DNA of 37,382 nucleotides from assembly GCA_021732285.1 (NCBI GenBank), contig JAKFVH010000001.1:1-37382 (forward strand). Direction: 5' to 3'. Numbering within the stretch: the stretch's first letter is position 1; each line of letters begins with the position of its first letter. Positions 1 through 7,852 of the stretch are shown here, in pieces. Both the position numbers and the translations under genes were made by a program. Under the pieces are notes generated by a model that had not been told where the DNA came from, did no database searches, and saw only the letters and a list, made by a program, of their open reading frames with translations. The DNA is from Reyranella sp. (lineage in GTDB: Bacteria; Pseudomonadota; Alphaproteobacteria; Reyranellales; Reyranellaceae).

Positions 1-320
1 GGGCTGCCGGCGGTACCGCCTGCGCCACCGGCTCCGCCGGATCCGCCGCTGCCGATGAGGAATTTGCCGTTGCCGCCGTTGCCGCCGCCGGCGCCGCCGC
101 CGCCGGCGCCCGCGGTCGTGTTCACCGTGGCGTCGGCGCCTGCCGCGCCGTTGCTGCCTGTGCCGCCCGCGCCGCCGGCAGCGCCGTTCGCCATGCCGCC
201 GTTGCCGCCATCGGCCAAGGCCGGCACGGACGCCAAGGCAATACAGCCTGCGAAAAGGAGAGTGACAGGCGCGTTACCGCCGCGCCTCGGCGGGTTCTTC
301 TTTCTTATTGGCGATCCCAA
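1..320 (-). CDS. Gly-rich exported protein (partial, C-terminus beyond window)
   Basis: The reverse strand reads open from a TTG at 320 to the window edge, about 106 codons. The N-terminus has a basic stretch (RKKNPPRR), a hydrophobic core (VTLLFAGCIALASV) and a likely cleavage site after VPALA, which together form a Sec-type signal peptide. The mature part is almost entirely Gly/Ala/Asn in GGNGG, GGAGG and GTGSNG units, like PE_PGRS or other Gly-rich surface proteins. The TTG start is chosen because GGGGAG lies 6 bases upstream and no ATG or GTG precedes the signal peptide in frame. Function is unknown; a secreted or surface structural role is inferred. Low-complexity coding could mislead, but the well-formed leader argues for a real gene. 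Confidence 0.55.
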   Translation of the reverse strand, partial: MGSPIRKKNPPRRGGNAPVTLLFAGCIALASVPALADGGNGGMANGAAGGAGGTGSNGAAGADATVNTTAGAGGGGAGGGNGGNGKFLIGSGGSGGAGGAGGTAGS

Positions 321-383
321 GGTCGCTCCCCAAGTTGACGGATTCTAACACGAATTCGCCATCGCAGGGAGCGCCAAGATGAC

Positions 384-671
384 TCAGGCCAAGGAGTCGA
401 TGAACTTGGCCAGTGCCACGTCCTTGTCGCTCAAGCCTCCGGCATCGTGCGTCGACAGGACGATCTCGACGTTGCTGTAGACGTTGGACCATTCGGGATG
501 GTGGTCGGCCTTCTCGGCGGCCAGCGCCACCTTGGTCATGAAGCCCCAGGCCTGGTTGAAGTCGGCGAACTTCAAGCTGCGCTTGATCGCATCGCGGCCC
601 GGAACTTCCTGCCATTTCGGCAGGGCGGCGAGGGCTTGGGCGCGGGCGGCGCCGGTGAGCTTGGCGGTCAT
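384..671 (-). CDS. phhB: 4a-hydroxytetrahydrobiopterin dehydratase (PCD/PhhB family)
   Basis: This 95-aa protein has the full length of pterin-4a-carbinolamine dehydratases. The family signature is visible: F-x-DF-x-x-AWGFM, then [19 protein letters not shown], then [16 protein letters not shown]. The His-His-Pro and THD residues are the active-site set that dehydrates 4a-hydroxytetrahydropterin, the product of aromatic amino acid hydroxylases. No phenylalanine hydroxylase gene lies nearby, so the partner is elsewhere or the protein has another cofactor-recycling role. The ATG at 671 has a strong AGGAGGTGA ribosome site upstream. It is divergent from the solute-binding protein at 753, with 81 bp between them. 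Family assignment is firm. Confidence 0.93.
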   Translation of the reverse strand: MTAKLTGAARAQALAALPKWQEVPGRDAIKRSLKFADFNQAWGFMTKVALAAEKADHHPEWSNVYSNVEIVLSTHDAGGLSDKDVALAKFIDSLA

Positions 672-752
672 GGGTCACCTCCTCAGATGGCGTGAAGCTT
701 GCCTCATTCGCGGCGGCGGGCCTAGGCTCCCCACCTGCTTCAGGAGGCTTCC

Positions 753-2276
753 GTGAAATTTCTAAGACATACTGCCTTTATCGCCGCCGCTGCGCTCGCA
801 TTCGCGCCGCCGGCCTTCGCCCAGAAAAGCGCCGATACGCTGCGCATCCTGTTCGTCGACGCCGTGCCCAATGTCGACATGTACTTCAACAGCCAGCGCA
901 CCGGCCTGATCCTGGCGCACCAGGCATGGGACATGCTGGTGCATCGCGATCCCGCGACCTTCGAGATCAAGCCGGCGCTCGCCACCGACTGGCGCTTCGC
1001 CGAGGACAACTCCTTGGATCTCACCATCCGGCAAGGCGTGAAGTTCCACGACGGCAGCACGCTCTCGGCCGATGACGTGGTCTACACCATCAACATGGCG
1101 GCCAATCCGGAGAGCAAGGTGGCGACGCCGTCGAACTACGCCTGGATCGACAAGGCCGAGAAGACCGGCGACTGGACCGTGCGCATCAAGATGAAGAAGC
1201 CGACGCCGGCGGCGCTGGAATATCTCGCCATGGTGACGCCGATCCATCCCAAGGCCTATCGCGAGAAGGTCGGACCGGAAGGCTTCGCCGCCAAGCCGGT
1301 CGGCGCCGGCCCCTACAAGATCGTCAAGAACGAGCAGGGCAAGGAGGTCGTGTTCGAGCGCTTCGACGACTATTGGGCGGGTTCGCCCAAGGGCAAGCCC
1401 GCGATCAAGACCCTGCACGTGCGCTTCGTGCCCGACCTCACCACGACCATGACCGAGCTTCTGGCCCAGCGCGCCGACTGGATCTGGAACATCAATCCCG
1501 ACCAGGCCAACGACGTGAACAAGATGCCCTACCTGCAGGCGGTGCGGCAGGAGTCCATGCGCATCGGTTATCTGTCGATCGACGCGGCCGGCCGCTCGGC
1601 GGCCGGCAACCCGCTCACCAACCAGAAGGTGCGCCAGGCGATCTGGCACGCCATCAACCGCCAGGACATGGCCGACAAGCTGATCCAGGGCGGCAGCCGC
1701 GTGCCGCCGGCGCCGTGCTTCCCCAGCCAGTTCGGCTGCGACGCCGATGCCGCGGTGAAGTACCCCTACGATCCGGCCAAGGCCAAGGCGTTGCTTGCCG
1801 AGGCGGGCTTCCCCAACGGCTTCGAGATCGAGCTGGTGACCTACGTGCAGCCGACCACCTGGACGGCGGCGATCCAGAACTACCTGCAGGCCGTCGGCAT
1901 CCGCCCCAAGATCACCCAGCTGCAGGTCTCGGCCGCCATCCAGAAGGCGTGGAAGGGCGAGAACCCGCTCTATCACGGCAGCTGGGGCAGCTACTCGATC
2001 AACGACGTCTCGGCGATCTTCCCGGTGATGTATGGCGGCGGCAACGACGACTATGCCCGCGATCCCGAGCTCATCAAGCTGGTCACTGACGGTGGCGCCA
2101 GCTCCGATCCCGCCGTCCGCAAGCAGGCCTACTCGGCCGCCATCAAACTGATGACGGACAAGGCCTACTGGCTGCCGCTGTTCACCTACGTGAACACCTA
2201 CGCCTTCGCCAAGCAGCTCGACTTCAAGACCTTCCCCGACGAGCTGCCGCGCTTCTACTTCGCGAAGTGGCAGTGA
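753..2276 (+). CDS. ABC transporter substrate-binding protein, peptide/nickel family 5 (SBP_bac_5)
   Basis: This 507-aa periplasmic protein has a Sec leader (MKFLRHTAFIAAAALAFAPPAFA) and the family-5 fold. Visible signatures include FHDGSTLSADDVVYTI, the VGAGPYKIVK block and the C-terminal AYWLPLFTYVNTYAF. Family members deliver oligopeptides, dipeptides, nickel or plant-derived small molecules to a DppBCDF-type permease. The GTG start at 753 is set by AGGAGG at 742-747. It is the only such binding protein in the window and ends exactly where the convergent monooxygenase gene ends, so it probably serves the dppBCDF-type genes at 3392-7081. It is transcribed separately from them, which is unusual. 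Substrate cannot be read from sequence. Confidence 0.92.
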   Translation: MKFLRHTAFIAAAALAFAPPAFAQKSADTLRILFVDAVPNVDMYFNSQRTGLILAHQAWDMLVHRDPATFEIKPALATDWRFAEDNSLDLTIRQGVKFHDGSTLSADDVVYTINMAANPESKVATPSNYAWIDKAEKTGDWTVRIKMKKPTPAALEYLAMVTPIHPKAYREKVGPEGFAAKPVGAGPYKIVKNEQGKEVVFERFDDYWAGSPKGKPAIKTLHVRFVPDLTTTMTELLAQRADWIWNINPDQANDVNKMPYLQAVRQESMRIGYLSIDAAGRSAAGNPLTNQKVRQAIWHAINRQDMADKLIQGGSRVPPAPCFPSQFGCDADAAVKYPYDPAKAKALLAEAGFPNGFEIELVTYVQPTTWTAAIQNYLQAVGIRPKITQLQVSAAIQKAWKGENPLYHGSWGSYSINDVSAIFPVMYGGGNDDYARDPELIKLVTDGGASSDPAVRKQAYSAAIKLMTDKAYWLPLFTYVNTYAFAKQLDFKTFPDELPRFYFAKWQ

Positions 2277-3407
2277 TCAGTCGACCAAAGGAGCGCTCCA
2301 GGCGTTGTAGCCGTACACCCAGTCGGTGTCGGTGACGCCCTTGCCCCAGCTGTTGGTCCGCGAGGTGAGCTGCATCCTCGCGGTTCGCGGCTGGCGGTTC
2401 CGTTCATAGCGTTGCAGCGCGGCGGAAACGCCGTCGCGCTCCACACCCGCGAGGCAGCGCGACAGGATCGCGGCATCCTCGATCGCCATCGCCGCGCCCT
2501 GCGCCATGTAGGGCGTCATGGGATGGCAGGCATCGCCCAGCAGGGCGACATTGCCCTCGACCCAGTGCACCAATGGATCGCGATCGACCAGCGGCCGCTT
2601 GTGCACGTCGGGGCAGGCGGCGAGAACGCGCTGCACGTCGGGATGAAATCCCTCGAACGCGGCGCGCAAGATGTCGACGTCGCCCTTGGTCGACCAGGAT
2701 TCGAGGTTGAAGCCGGGCTCGGGCTGGCTGGTGACGAAGTAGACCTCGCTGCGGTCGGGCTTCACCGGATACATCACGATGTGGCGGTCCTCGCCCCACC
2801 ACTTGGTGCAGTCGCCCATGTCGAAACCATTGAGCCGCGCCGCGGGATAGACGGTGCGGTAGGCGATGCGACCGGTGAAATGCGGCTCCTCCTCGCCGAA
2901 CAGGATGGTGCGCGCCACCGAGTTGACGCCGTCCGCCGCGATCACGGCGTCGGCGACGATGGTGCGTCCATTGGCGAAGCCGAGTTTTACGCCCGCGGCT
3001 GTCTGGTCGAGGCCGACCAGCTCGTGATCGAGACGGACCAGCCCGGCCGGCACGATGCTGGCCAGCGCCGCATGCAGGTCGCCGCGATGGGCCAAGAGGT
3101 AGGGCGCGCCGTATTTGTCCTCGGCGGGCTGTCCGAACAGCATGTCGAACAGCACTTCGCCGCTGCGCCAGTCGCGGTTGTTCCATGAGCGCGGATAGAA
3201 GGTCTCGCTGCGCAGGTGCGCTTCCAGCCCGAGGCCGCGCAGCACGTGCATGGCGTTGCAGCCGATCTGGATGCCGGCGCCGAGCCGCGTGAACTCCCGC
3301 GCCTGCTCGTAGACGGCGACCGTGTGGCCGGTCTTGCGCAGCGCCGCCGCCGAGGCGAGACCGCCCATGCCGGCGCCGATGATGGCGAGGTTCAGACCAG
3401 CAGGCAT
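2277..3407 (-). CDS. FAD-dependent aromatic-ring monooxygenase (salicylate/6-hydroxynicotinate hydroxylase-like)
   Basis: A 376-aa class A flavoprotein monooxygenase. The N-terminal Rossmann motif is GAGMGGLASAAAL, residues E/R follow the second strand (YEQARE), the DG motif is AADGVNSVART, and the GD motif is GDACHPMTPYMAQGAAMAIEDA. These define the group containing salicylate 1-hydroxylase and 6-hydroxynicotinate 3-monooxygenase, which use NAD(P)H and oxygen to hydroxylate an aromatic acid. The ATG at 3407 lies 16 bp inside the upstream ABC ATPase gene, so it is the last gene of the transporter operon. This suggests that the transporter imports the monooxygenase substrate or its conjugate (inference). 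Its TGA directly abuts the TGA of the convergent binding-protein gene. Confidence 0.9.
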   Translation of the reverse strand: MPAGLNLAIIGAGMGGLASAAALRKTGHTVAVYEQAREFTRLGAGIQIGCNAMHVLRGLGLEAHLRSETFYPRSWNNRDWRSGEVLFDMLFGQPAEDKYGAPYLLAHRGDLHAALASIVPAGLVRLDHELVGLDQTAAGVKLGFANGRTIVADAVIAADGVNSVARTILFGEEEPHFTGRIAYRTVYPAARLNGFDMGDCTKWWGEDRHIVMYPVKPDRSEVYFVTSQPEPGFNLESWSTKGDVDILRAAFEGFHPDVQRVLAACPDVHKRPLVDRDPLVHWVEGNVALLGDACHPMTPYMAQGAAMAIEDAAILSRCLAGVERDGVSAALQRYERNRQPRTARMQLTSRTNSWGKGVTDTDWVYGYNAWSAPLVD

Positions 3408-4339
3408 TCGACACCGCCGGCCGGGCGCGGCTTGAGAGGAGGCGTCTCGACCGAGCAGCGCGGCTCGGCGATCGGGCAACGCGGATGGAAGCGGCAGCCC
3501 GTCGGGATGTTGGCCGGATCGGGCAGGATGTCGCCCAACCCGACATCGGGCACGCCCAGCCCCGGCTCGGGCGTCAGCACCGAGGCGAGCAGCGCCTTGG
3601 TGTAGGGATGTTCGGGTGTGCGGAACAGGGTCTCGGTCGGGGCGCGCTCGACGAAGCGGCCGAGGTACATCACCGCCACCTCGCTCGCGACATGCTCGAC
3701 GACGGCGAGGTTGTGGCTGATGAAGAGATAGGTGAGGCCCAAGTCGCGGCGCAGCTCGGCCAGAAGGTTGAGGATCTGGGCCTGCACCGAGACGTCCAGC
3801 GCGCTGGTCGGCTCGTCGCACACCACGATGCGCGGGCGCAGCACCAGGGCGCGGGCGATGGCGACCCTCTGGCGCTGGCCGCCCGACAGCTCGGTCGGCA
3901 GCCGGCGGCCCATCTCGGCGCTGAGGCCCACGCGCGCCAGCATCTCGTCGACGCGCTTGGCGGTCTCGCCGCCGGTGATGTCGCCCTGCGCCTTGAGCGG
4001 CATGGCGACGATGTCGCGCACGCGGGCGAGCGGGTTGAGCGAGGCGAAGGGGTCCTGGAACACCGGCTGGATCAGCCGCGCGCGCGCCCGACGGTCCATG
4101 TCGAGGACGCGCTTGCCCTCGACCGCGATGTCGCCTGCCGTCGGCGGCAGCAGGCCCAGGATCAGGCGGGCCAAGGTGGACTTGCCGCAGCCCGATTCGC
4201 CCACGACGCCCAAGACGCCGCCGGGCGGCACGGCGAAGGAGACGTCGTCGACCGCCACGACATGACGGTCGGCGCCCAGAAGCCCGCCCTTGACGCGGAA
4301 GGTCCTGCGCACGGCTTTGACTTCTATCGCGGCGTTCAT
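3392..4339 (-). CDS. Oligopeptide-type ABC transporter ATPase (DppF/OppF-like)
   Basis: A 315-aa nucleotide-binding subunit. Walker A is GESGCGKSTLARL, the signature is LSGGQRQRVAIARAL, Walker B is IVVCDEPTSALDVSVQ, and the H-loop is LFISHNLAVVEH. The C-terminal oligo_HPY region carries the Cys cluster CRFHPRCPIAEPRCS, which in this family often binds an Fe-S cluster. It pairs with the DppD-like subunit to form the ATPase heterodimer. The start ATG at 4339 overlaps the upstream stop by 4 bp (ATGA), giving translational coupling. It is the more canonical of the two ATPases. Confidence 0.93.
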   Translation of the reverse strand: MNAAIEVKAVRRTFRVKGGLLGADRHVVAVDDVSFAVPPGGVLGVVGESGCGKSTLARLILGLLPPTAGDIAVEGKRVLDMDRRARARLIQPVFQDPFASLNPLARVRDIVAMPLKAQGDITGGETAKRVDEMLARVGLSAEMGRRLPTELSGGQRQRVAIARALVLRPRIVVCDEPTSALDVSVQAQILNLLAELRRDLGLTYLFISHNLAVVEHVASEVAVMYLGRFVERAPTETLFRTPEHPYTKALLASVLTPEPGLGVPDVGLGDILPDPANIPTGCRFHPRCPIAEPRCSVETPPLKPRPAGGVECLLV

Positions 4340-5307
4340 GCCGGCAACCGGCAGAGGAAATCGTGGGCCGCGCTCGCGGCATGGCGCGGGATGGTGTGGG
4401 CGCAGGTCGCGTCGGCGAAGTCGCAGCGCTCGCGGAAGGCGCAGCCTTCGAAGCCGGGGCCGATGCGCGGCACGGTGCCGGGGATCGAGCCCAGCGGCTC
4501 GTCGCGCCTGATCTTGCCCGGCACGGGGACGCAGCGCAGCAGGCCCTTGGTGTAGGGATGCTTCGGATTGGCGAACAGCTCGGCGGTCGGCGCGCTCTCG
4601 ACCACCTCGCCGGCATACATCACCGACACGCGGTGGCCGACGCGGGCCACGATGCCGAGATCGTGGGTGATCAGCAGCATGCCGAGTCCGAGATCGCGCT
4701 GCAGGCCGGCCAGCAGGCGCAGGATCTGGGCCTGCACCGTGACGTCGAGCGCCGTGGTCGGCTCGTCGGCGATCAGAAGCTTGGGATCGCACATCAGGGC
4801 CATGGCGATCATGACGCGCTGGCGCAGGCCGCCCGAGAGCTGGTGCGGGAACTGGCCGAGCCTGAGGCCGGGTGCGGTGATGCCGACACGGGCCAAAAGG
4901 TCGGCGGCGCGGTCGGTGGCGGCGCGCTGCGTCGTCTTCCTGTGGCGGCGCAGCACCTCGGTCATCTGCGAGCCCACCGTGTAGGCGGGGTTGAGGCAGG
5001 TCATCGGCTCCTGGAAGATCATGGCCATGGCGTTGCCGCGCAGATGCGCCATGCCGGAGTCGCTGAGACCGGTCAGGTCCTGGCCCTCGAAAGCGAGCCT
5101 TTTCGCCGAACGGCGGGCGCCGCGGGCTAAAAGGTTCATGACGGCGAGCGCCGTCACCGACTTGCCGCAGCCCGATTCGCCCACCAGGCAATGGGTCTCG
5201 CCGCGTTCGACCGTGACCGAGGCGCCGCGCACCGCCGACACGCGGCCGCCGAAATTCACCTCGAGGTGATCGACCTCCAGCAGCGCGCTCACGGATCGGT
5301 CCCTCAT
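4336..5307 (-). CDS. Oligopeptide-type ABC transporter ATPase (DppD/OppD-like)
   Basis: A 323-aa ATPase subunit with Walker A GESGCGKSVTALAV, Q-loop MIFQEPMTCLNP, signature LSGGLRQRVMIAMAL, Walker B LLIADEPTTALDVTVQ and H-loop LLITHDLGIVA. The signature has Leu instead of Gln after LSGG, a substitution seen in many DppD/OppD proteins. The C-terminal oligo_HPY extension has the Cys-rich CAFRERCDFADATC. ATGA overlaps couple it to the permease upstream and the DppF-like gene downstream. The ATG at 5307 is chosen because it gives normal family length and the overlap; in-frame sequence upstream belongs to the permease region. Confidence 0.93.
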   Translation of the reverse strand: MRDRSVSALLEVDHLEVNFGGRVSAVRGASVTVERGETHCLVGESGCGKSVTALAVMNLLARGARRSAKRLAFEGQDLTGLSDSGMAHLRGNAMAMIFQEPMTCLNPAYTVGSQMTEVLRRHRKTTQRAATDRAADLLARVGITAPGLRLGQFPHQLSGGLRQRVMIAMALMCDPKLLIADEPTTALDVTVQAQILRLLAGLQRDLGLGMLLITHDLGIVARVGHRVSVMYAGEVVESAPTAELFANPKHPYTKGLLRCVPVPGKIRRDEPLGSIPGTVPRIGPGFEGCAFRERCDFADATCAHTIPRHAASAAHDFLCRLPA

Positions 5308-6167
5308 GGATCGGTACGGGCGCCGAACAGGTCGCGCAGGCCGTCGCCCAAAAGGTTGATGCCCAGCACCAGCACGAACAGCGCCACGCCCGGGATCACG
5401 ATCACCCACGGCGAGAAGAACATGTAGTCCTTGGCCTCGGCGATCATCAGGCCCCACGACGGCAGCGGCGGCGGCACGCCAAGGCCGAGGAAGGAGAGCG
5501 CGGCCTCGAGCAGGATGGCCAGCGCGATCTCGAGCGTTGCCACCACGACGAGGTGGCTCGCGATGTTGGGCAGCACCTCGCCCGCCAGGATGCGAAAGCG
5601 CGAGCAGCCGGCGCACCAGGCAGCGGCGACGAAGTCGAGATTGCGCACCTGCATGGTGGTCGAGCGCGCCACCACGGCGAAGCGGTCCCACAGCAGGAGG
5701 CCCAAGGTCAGCACCAGCAGGGTCATCGAGCTGCCGAGCAGGCCCGCGACCGCGAGCGCCACCAGCACCGGCGGGATCGAGAGCCGCGTGGTGATGGCGA
5801 ACAACACGGCATCGTCGACGCGGCCGCCCAAAAAACCGCCCAGCACGCCGATGGTGATGCCGATCAGGGCCGACACCACGGTCACGGTGACGCCGATCAG
5901 CATGGAAATGCGGCAGCCCCAGATCAGGCGCGAGAGGTAGTCGCGGCCGAGCTGGTCGGTGCCCAGGATGTAGTCGGGGTTGGTGCCGGCCATCCAGAAC
6001 GGCGGCAGCAGGCGCTTGCTGAGGTCCTGGGCGAAGGGATCGTGCGGCACCAGCAGCGGGGTGAAGATCGCGCAAATCAGGGCGATGCCCACGATCACCG
6101 CGCCGATCCAGGTACTGACGCTCTTCCAGCCGCGCTTGGGGCCGGCCGTGACCGACACGACACTCAT
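5304..6167 (-). CDS. Oligopeptide-type ABC transporter permease (DppC-like)
   Basis: A 287-aa inner-membrane permease with an N-terminal OppC-type first helix (STWIGAVIVGIALICAIFTPLLV). The conserved HDPFAQDLSKRL and LGTDQLGRDYLSRLIWGCRISM segments follow, then five further membrane segments and the BPD_transp_1 EAA-type loop (EAALSFLGLGVPPPLPSWG), which docks onto the ATPases. Start ATG 6167 overlaps the DppB-like stop by 4 bp. It forms the translocation pore together with the upstream permease. Confidence 0.93.
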   Translation of the reverse strand: MSVVSVTAGPKRGWKSVSTWIGAVIVGIALICAIFTPLLVPHDPFAQDLSKRLLPPFWMAGTNPDYILGTDQLGRDYLSRLIWGCRISMLIGVTVTVVSALIGITIGVLGGFLGGRVDDAVLFAITTRLSIPPVLVALAVAGLLGSSMTLLVLTLGLLLWDRFAVVARSTTMQVRNLDFVAAAWCAGCSRFRILAGEVLPNIASHLVVVATLEIALAILLEAALSFLGLGVPPPLPSWGLMIAEAKDYMFFSPWVIVIPGVALFVLVLGINLLGDGLRDLFGARTDP

Positions 6168-7081
6168 GGCCCGCGCAGCCTCGGATCGAGCACGGCGTTC
6201 ATCAGGTCGGCCACCATGGTGAGCGCCACGTAGATCACCGCCAGCACCAGCACGACCGCCTGCACCACGGGGAAGTCGTTCTTGCCGATCGATTCCCAGG
6301 CCAGGAAGCCCACGCCGTGCAGGGCGAAGACCTGCTCGATCACGATCGAGCCGCCCAGCATGAAACCGAGCTGGACGGCGGCGATCGCCACCACCGGGAT
6401 GGCGGCGTTGCGCAGCGCGTGCTTCAGCAGGATCGAGGCGCGCGACAGCCCCTTGGCGCGCGCCGTCCTTATGTAGTCCGAGCCCATGGCCTGGATCATG
6501 CCGGCACGGGTCAGCCGGGTGAGGGCGGGAATGGCCGAGAAGGCGAGCACGATGCCCGGCATCACATAGTGCTGCCACGAGCCAGTCCCTGAGATCGGCA
6601 GCCAGCCGAGCTGCAGGCCGAGGGTGATCATCAGGATCAATCCAAGCCAGAACGAGGGCATGGCCTGGCCCAGCAGGGCCACCATCTGGACCACGCGGTC
6701 GAGCGCAGTGTTCTCGCGCACCGCCGCCAGGATGCCGAGCGGCAGGGAGACCAGGAGCGCGATCACCAGCCCGGTGAGGCCCAGCGTGATGGTGATCGGC
6801 ATGCGCTCGCCGATCAGCTTGGAGACCTTGGTCTTGAAGAAGTAGCTCTCGCCCAGGTCGCCGGTCGCGGCTCGGCCGACCCAGTCGAAGAACTGCACGG
6901 TGAGCGGCCGGTCGAGCCCGTAGGCCTTGCGCACGGCTTCGACATCGGCCTGCGTGGCATTGGGACCGGCGATCGAGATCGCGAGGTCACCCGACAGGCG
7001 CGTCAGGATGAAGGCGAGCGTCATGACGGTGGCGGCCACGAGGATCGCCACGATCAGACGACGAACGAGGAACTGCAGCAT
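6164..7081 (-). CDS. Oligopeptide-type ABC transporter permease (DppB-like), first gene of operon
   Basis: A 305-aa permease beginning MLQFLVRRLIVAILVAATVM, the typical DppB start with one N-terminal helix. The periplasmic GLDRPLTVQFFDWVGRAATGDLG segment follows, then five more helices and the EAA loop with IRTARAKGLSRASILLKHALRNA. It is the first gene of a five-gene coupled unit (permease, permease, ATPase, ATPase, monooxygenase). The promoter should lie in the palindrome-rich intergenic region at 7082-7341, but no convincing -35/-10 pair was found there. Confidence 0.93.
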   Translation of the reverse strand: MLQFLVRRLIVAILVAATVMTLAFILTRLSGDLAISIAGPNATQADVEAVRKAYGLDRPLTVQFFDWVGRAATGDLGESYFFKTKVSKLIGERMPITITLGLTGLVIALLVSLPLGILAAVRENTALDRVVQMVALLGQAMPSFWLGLILMITLGLQLGWLPISGTGSWQHYVMPGIVLAFSAIPALTRLTRAGMIQAMGSDYIRTARAKGLSRASILLKHALRNAAIPVVAIAAVQLGFMLGGSIVIEQVFALHGVGFLAWESIGKNDFPVVQAVVLVLAVIYVALTMVADLMNAVLDPRLRGP

Positions 7082-7146
7082 GCGTAGGGCGCGAGCTTAG
7101 AGCGGATCGGTCGGGAAGGCGACCATGCGAATCCCGCGCCAGAGCG

Positions 7147-7193
7147 GAATCCGGTCAGATGGAACCGCGTCGCGGTTCCATCTGACCGGATTC
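7147..7193. repeat. Perfect 23-bp inverted repeat, 1-nt centre
   Basis: The arms 7147-7169 and 7171-7193 are perfectly complementary around a single T at 7170. It lies between the divergent permease operon and the zincin gene. There is no T tract, so it is not a typical rho-independent terminator. It may be an intergenic palindromic repeat or a cruciform or operator site. Confidence 0.85.
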
Positions 7194-7222
7194 GCGCGCA
7201 CTGGCGATGCTTGTTCAACAGG

Positions 7223-7262
7223 GCACAATCCGTCCAGCTGCTTCCAGCTGGACGGATTGTGC
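7223..7262. repeat. Perfect 18-bp inverted repeat, 4-nt loop
   Basis: The arms 7223-7240 and 7245-7262 pair perfectly around the loop CTTC. It sits 29 bp after the previous palindrome but shares no sequence with it. It lies about 80 bp upstream of the preferred zincin start, so it could fold in the 5' leader of that mRNA or act as an operator for either divergent unit. Confidence 0.8.
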
Positions 7263-7341
7263 TTTAGCCGCCCAGCAACTCGTCACAGATTCGTCCACCT
7301 CTCCCCTTGGCGGGCGCGCCGTGGTCCTATATGGGGGATTG

Positions 7342-7797
7342 ATGCCGGTCTTCACCAATCCGCGGCGCATGCCCTGCTTCGGCATCGCGCCCACCTTGGA
7401 GGACTTCGAGGCGATTGCCGCCGAGGCGTTGGCGACGATTCCCGAGGAGTTCCGGAAGCATGTCGGCAACGTGCGTATCCAGGTCGACGACTTCCCGTCC
7501 GACGAGATCGAGAAGGAGATGGACCTCGACACGCCGTTCGACCTGCTCGGCCTCTATCAGGGCGTGTCGATGATGGAGCGTGGCGCGGGCCACGTCGCCA
7601 ACGACATCGACCGCATCTTCCTCTACCGCCGGCCGATCCTCGACTACTGGTGCGAATCGGGCGAGGACCTGCCGCACATCGTGCGCCACGTGCTGATCCA
7701 CGAGATCGGCCATCACTTCGGGCTGAGCGACGACGACATGGAAGCGATCGAAGCCAAGGCCGAGGAAGAATCGCGGCGGGCGCAGCCCGGCGCTTAA
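7342..7797 (+). CDS. Small zincin-like metallopeptidase family protein
   Basis: A 151-aa protein of the minimal zincin group (DUF1025-like). It has HEIGHH at residues 120-125 (zinc ligands H120 and H124, catalytic E121), followed by FGLSDDDMEAIE, which provides a downstream acidic ligand. The upstream conserved block is LLGLYQGVSMMER, then IFLYRRPILDYW. Family members are short soluble proteins whose substrates are unknown. ATG 7342 is preferred because GGGGGATT precedes it and family proteins begin shortly before the F-E-x-I-A-x-E-A helix. ATG 7369 is an alternative. A longer in-frame start at 7207 would translate through a perfect palindrome and is unlikely. Confidence 0.85.
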   Translation: MPVFTNPRRMPCFGIAPTLEDFEAIAAEALATIPEEFRKHVGNVRIQVDDFPSDEIEKEMDLDTPFDLLGLYQGVSMMERGAGHVANDIDRIFLYRRPILDYWCESGEDLPHIVRHVLIHEIGHHFGLSDDDMEAIEAKAEEESRRAQPGA

Positions 7798-7851
7798 GGG
7801 AGCGCGGGCCTCCGGCCCGCATTCATGAGCGGGCCGGAGGCCCGCGCTCCC
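7798..7851. repeat. Inverted-repeat element, 23-bp arms (copy 1 of a repeat family)
   Basis: The arms 7798-7820 and 7829-7851 are perfectly complementary around an 8-nt loop ending in TCATGA-like sequence. Each arm is itself a small hairpin (GCGGGCC, 3-nt loop, GGCCCGC). It starts right after the zincin stop and ends at the convergent SOD stop, so it may serve as a bidirectional terminator. The same arm, with one base changed, flanks the composite element at 21296-21432, which shows a repeat family. Confidence 0.88.
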
Positions 7852-7852
7852 A

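Noticed and set aside
1..230. GC-rich tandem triplets suspected as a non-coding repeat
   Set aside because: Read on the minus strand, they form an uninterrupted Gly-rich frame behind a signal peptide.
7207..7341. N-terminal extension of the zincin gene
   Set aside because: It would translate through a perfect palindrome and adds residues without family support. ATG 7342 has its own ribosome site.
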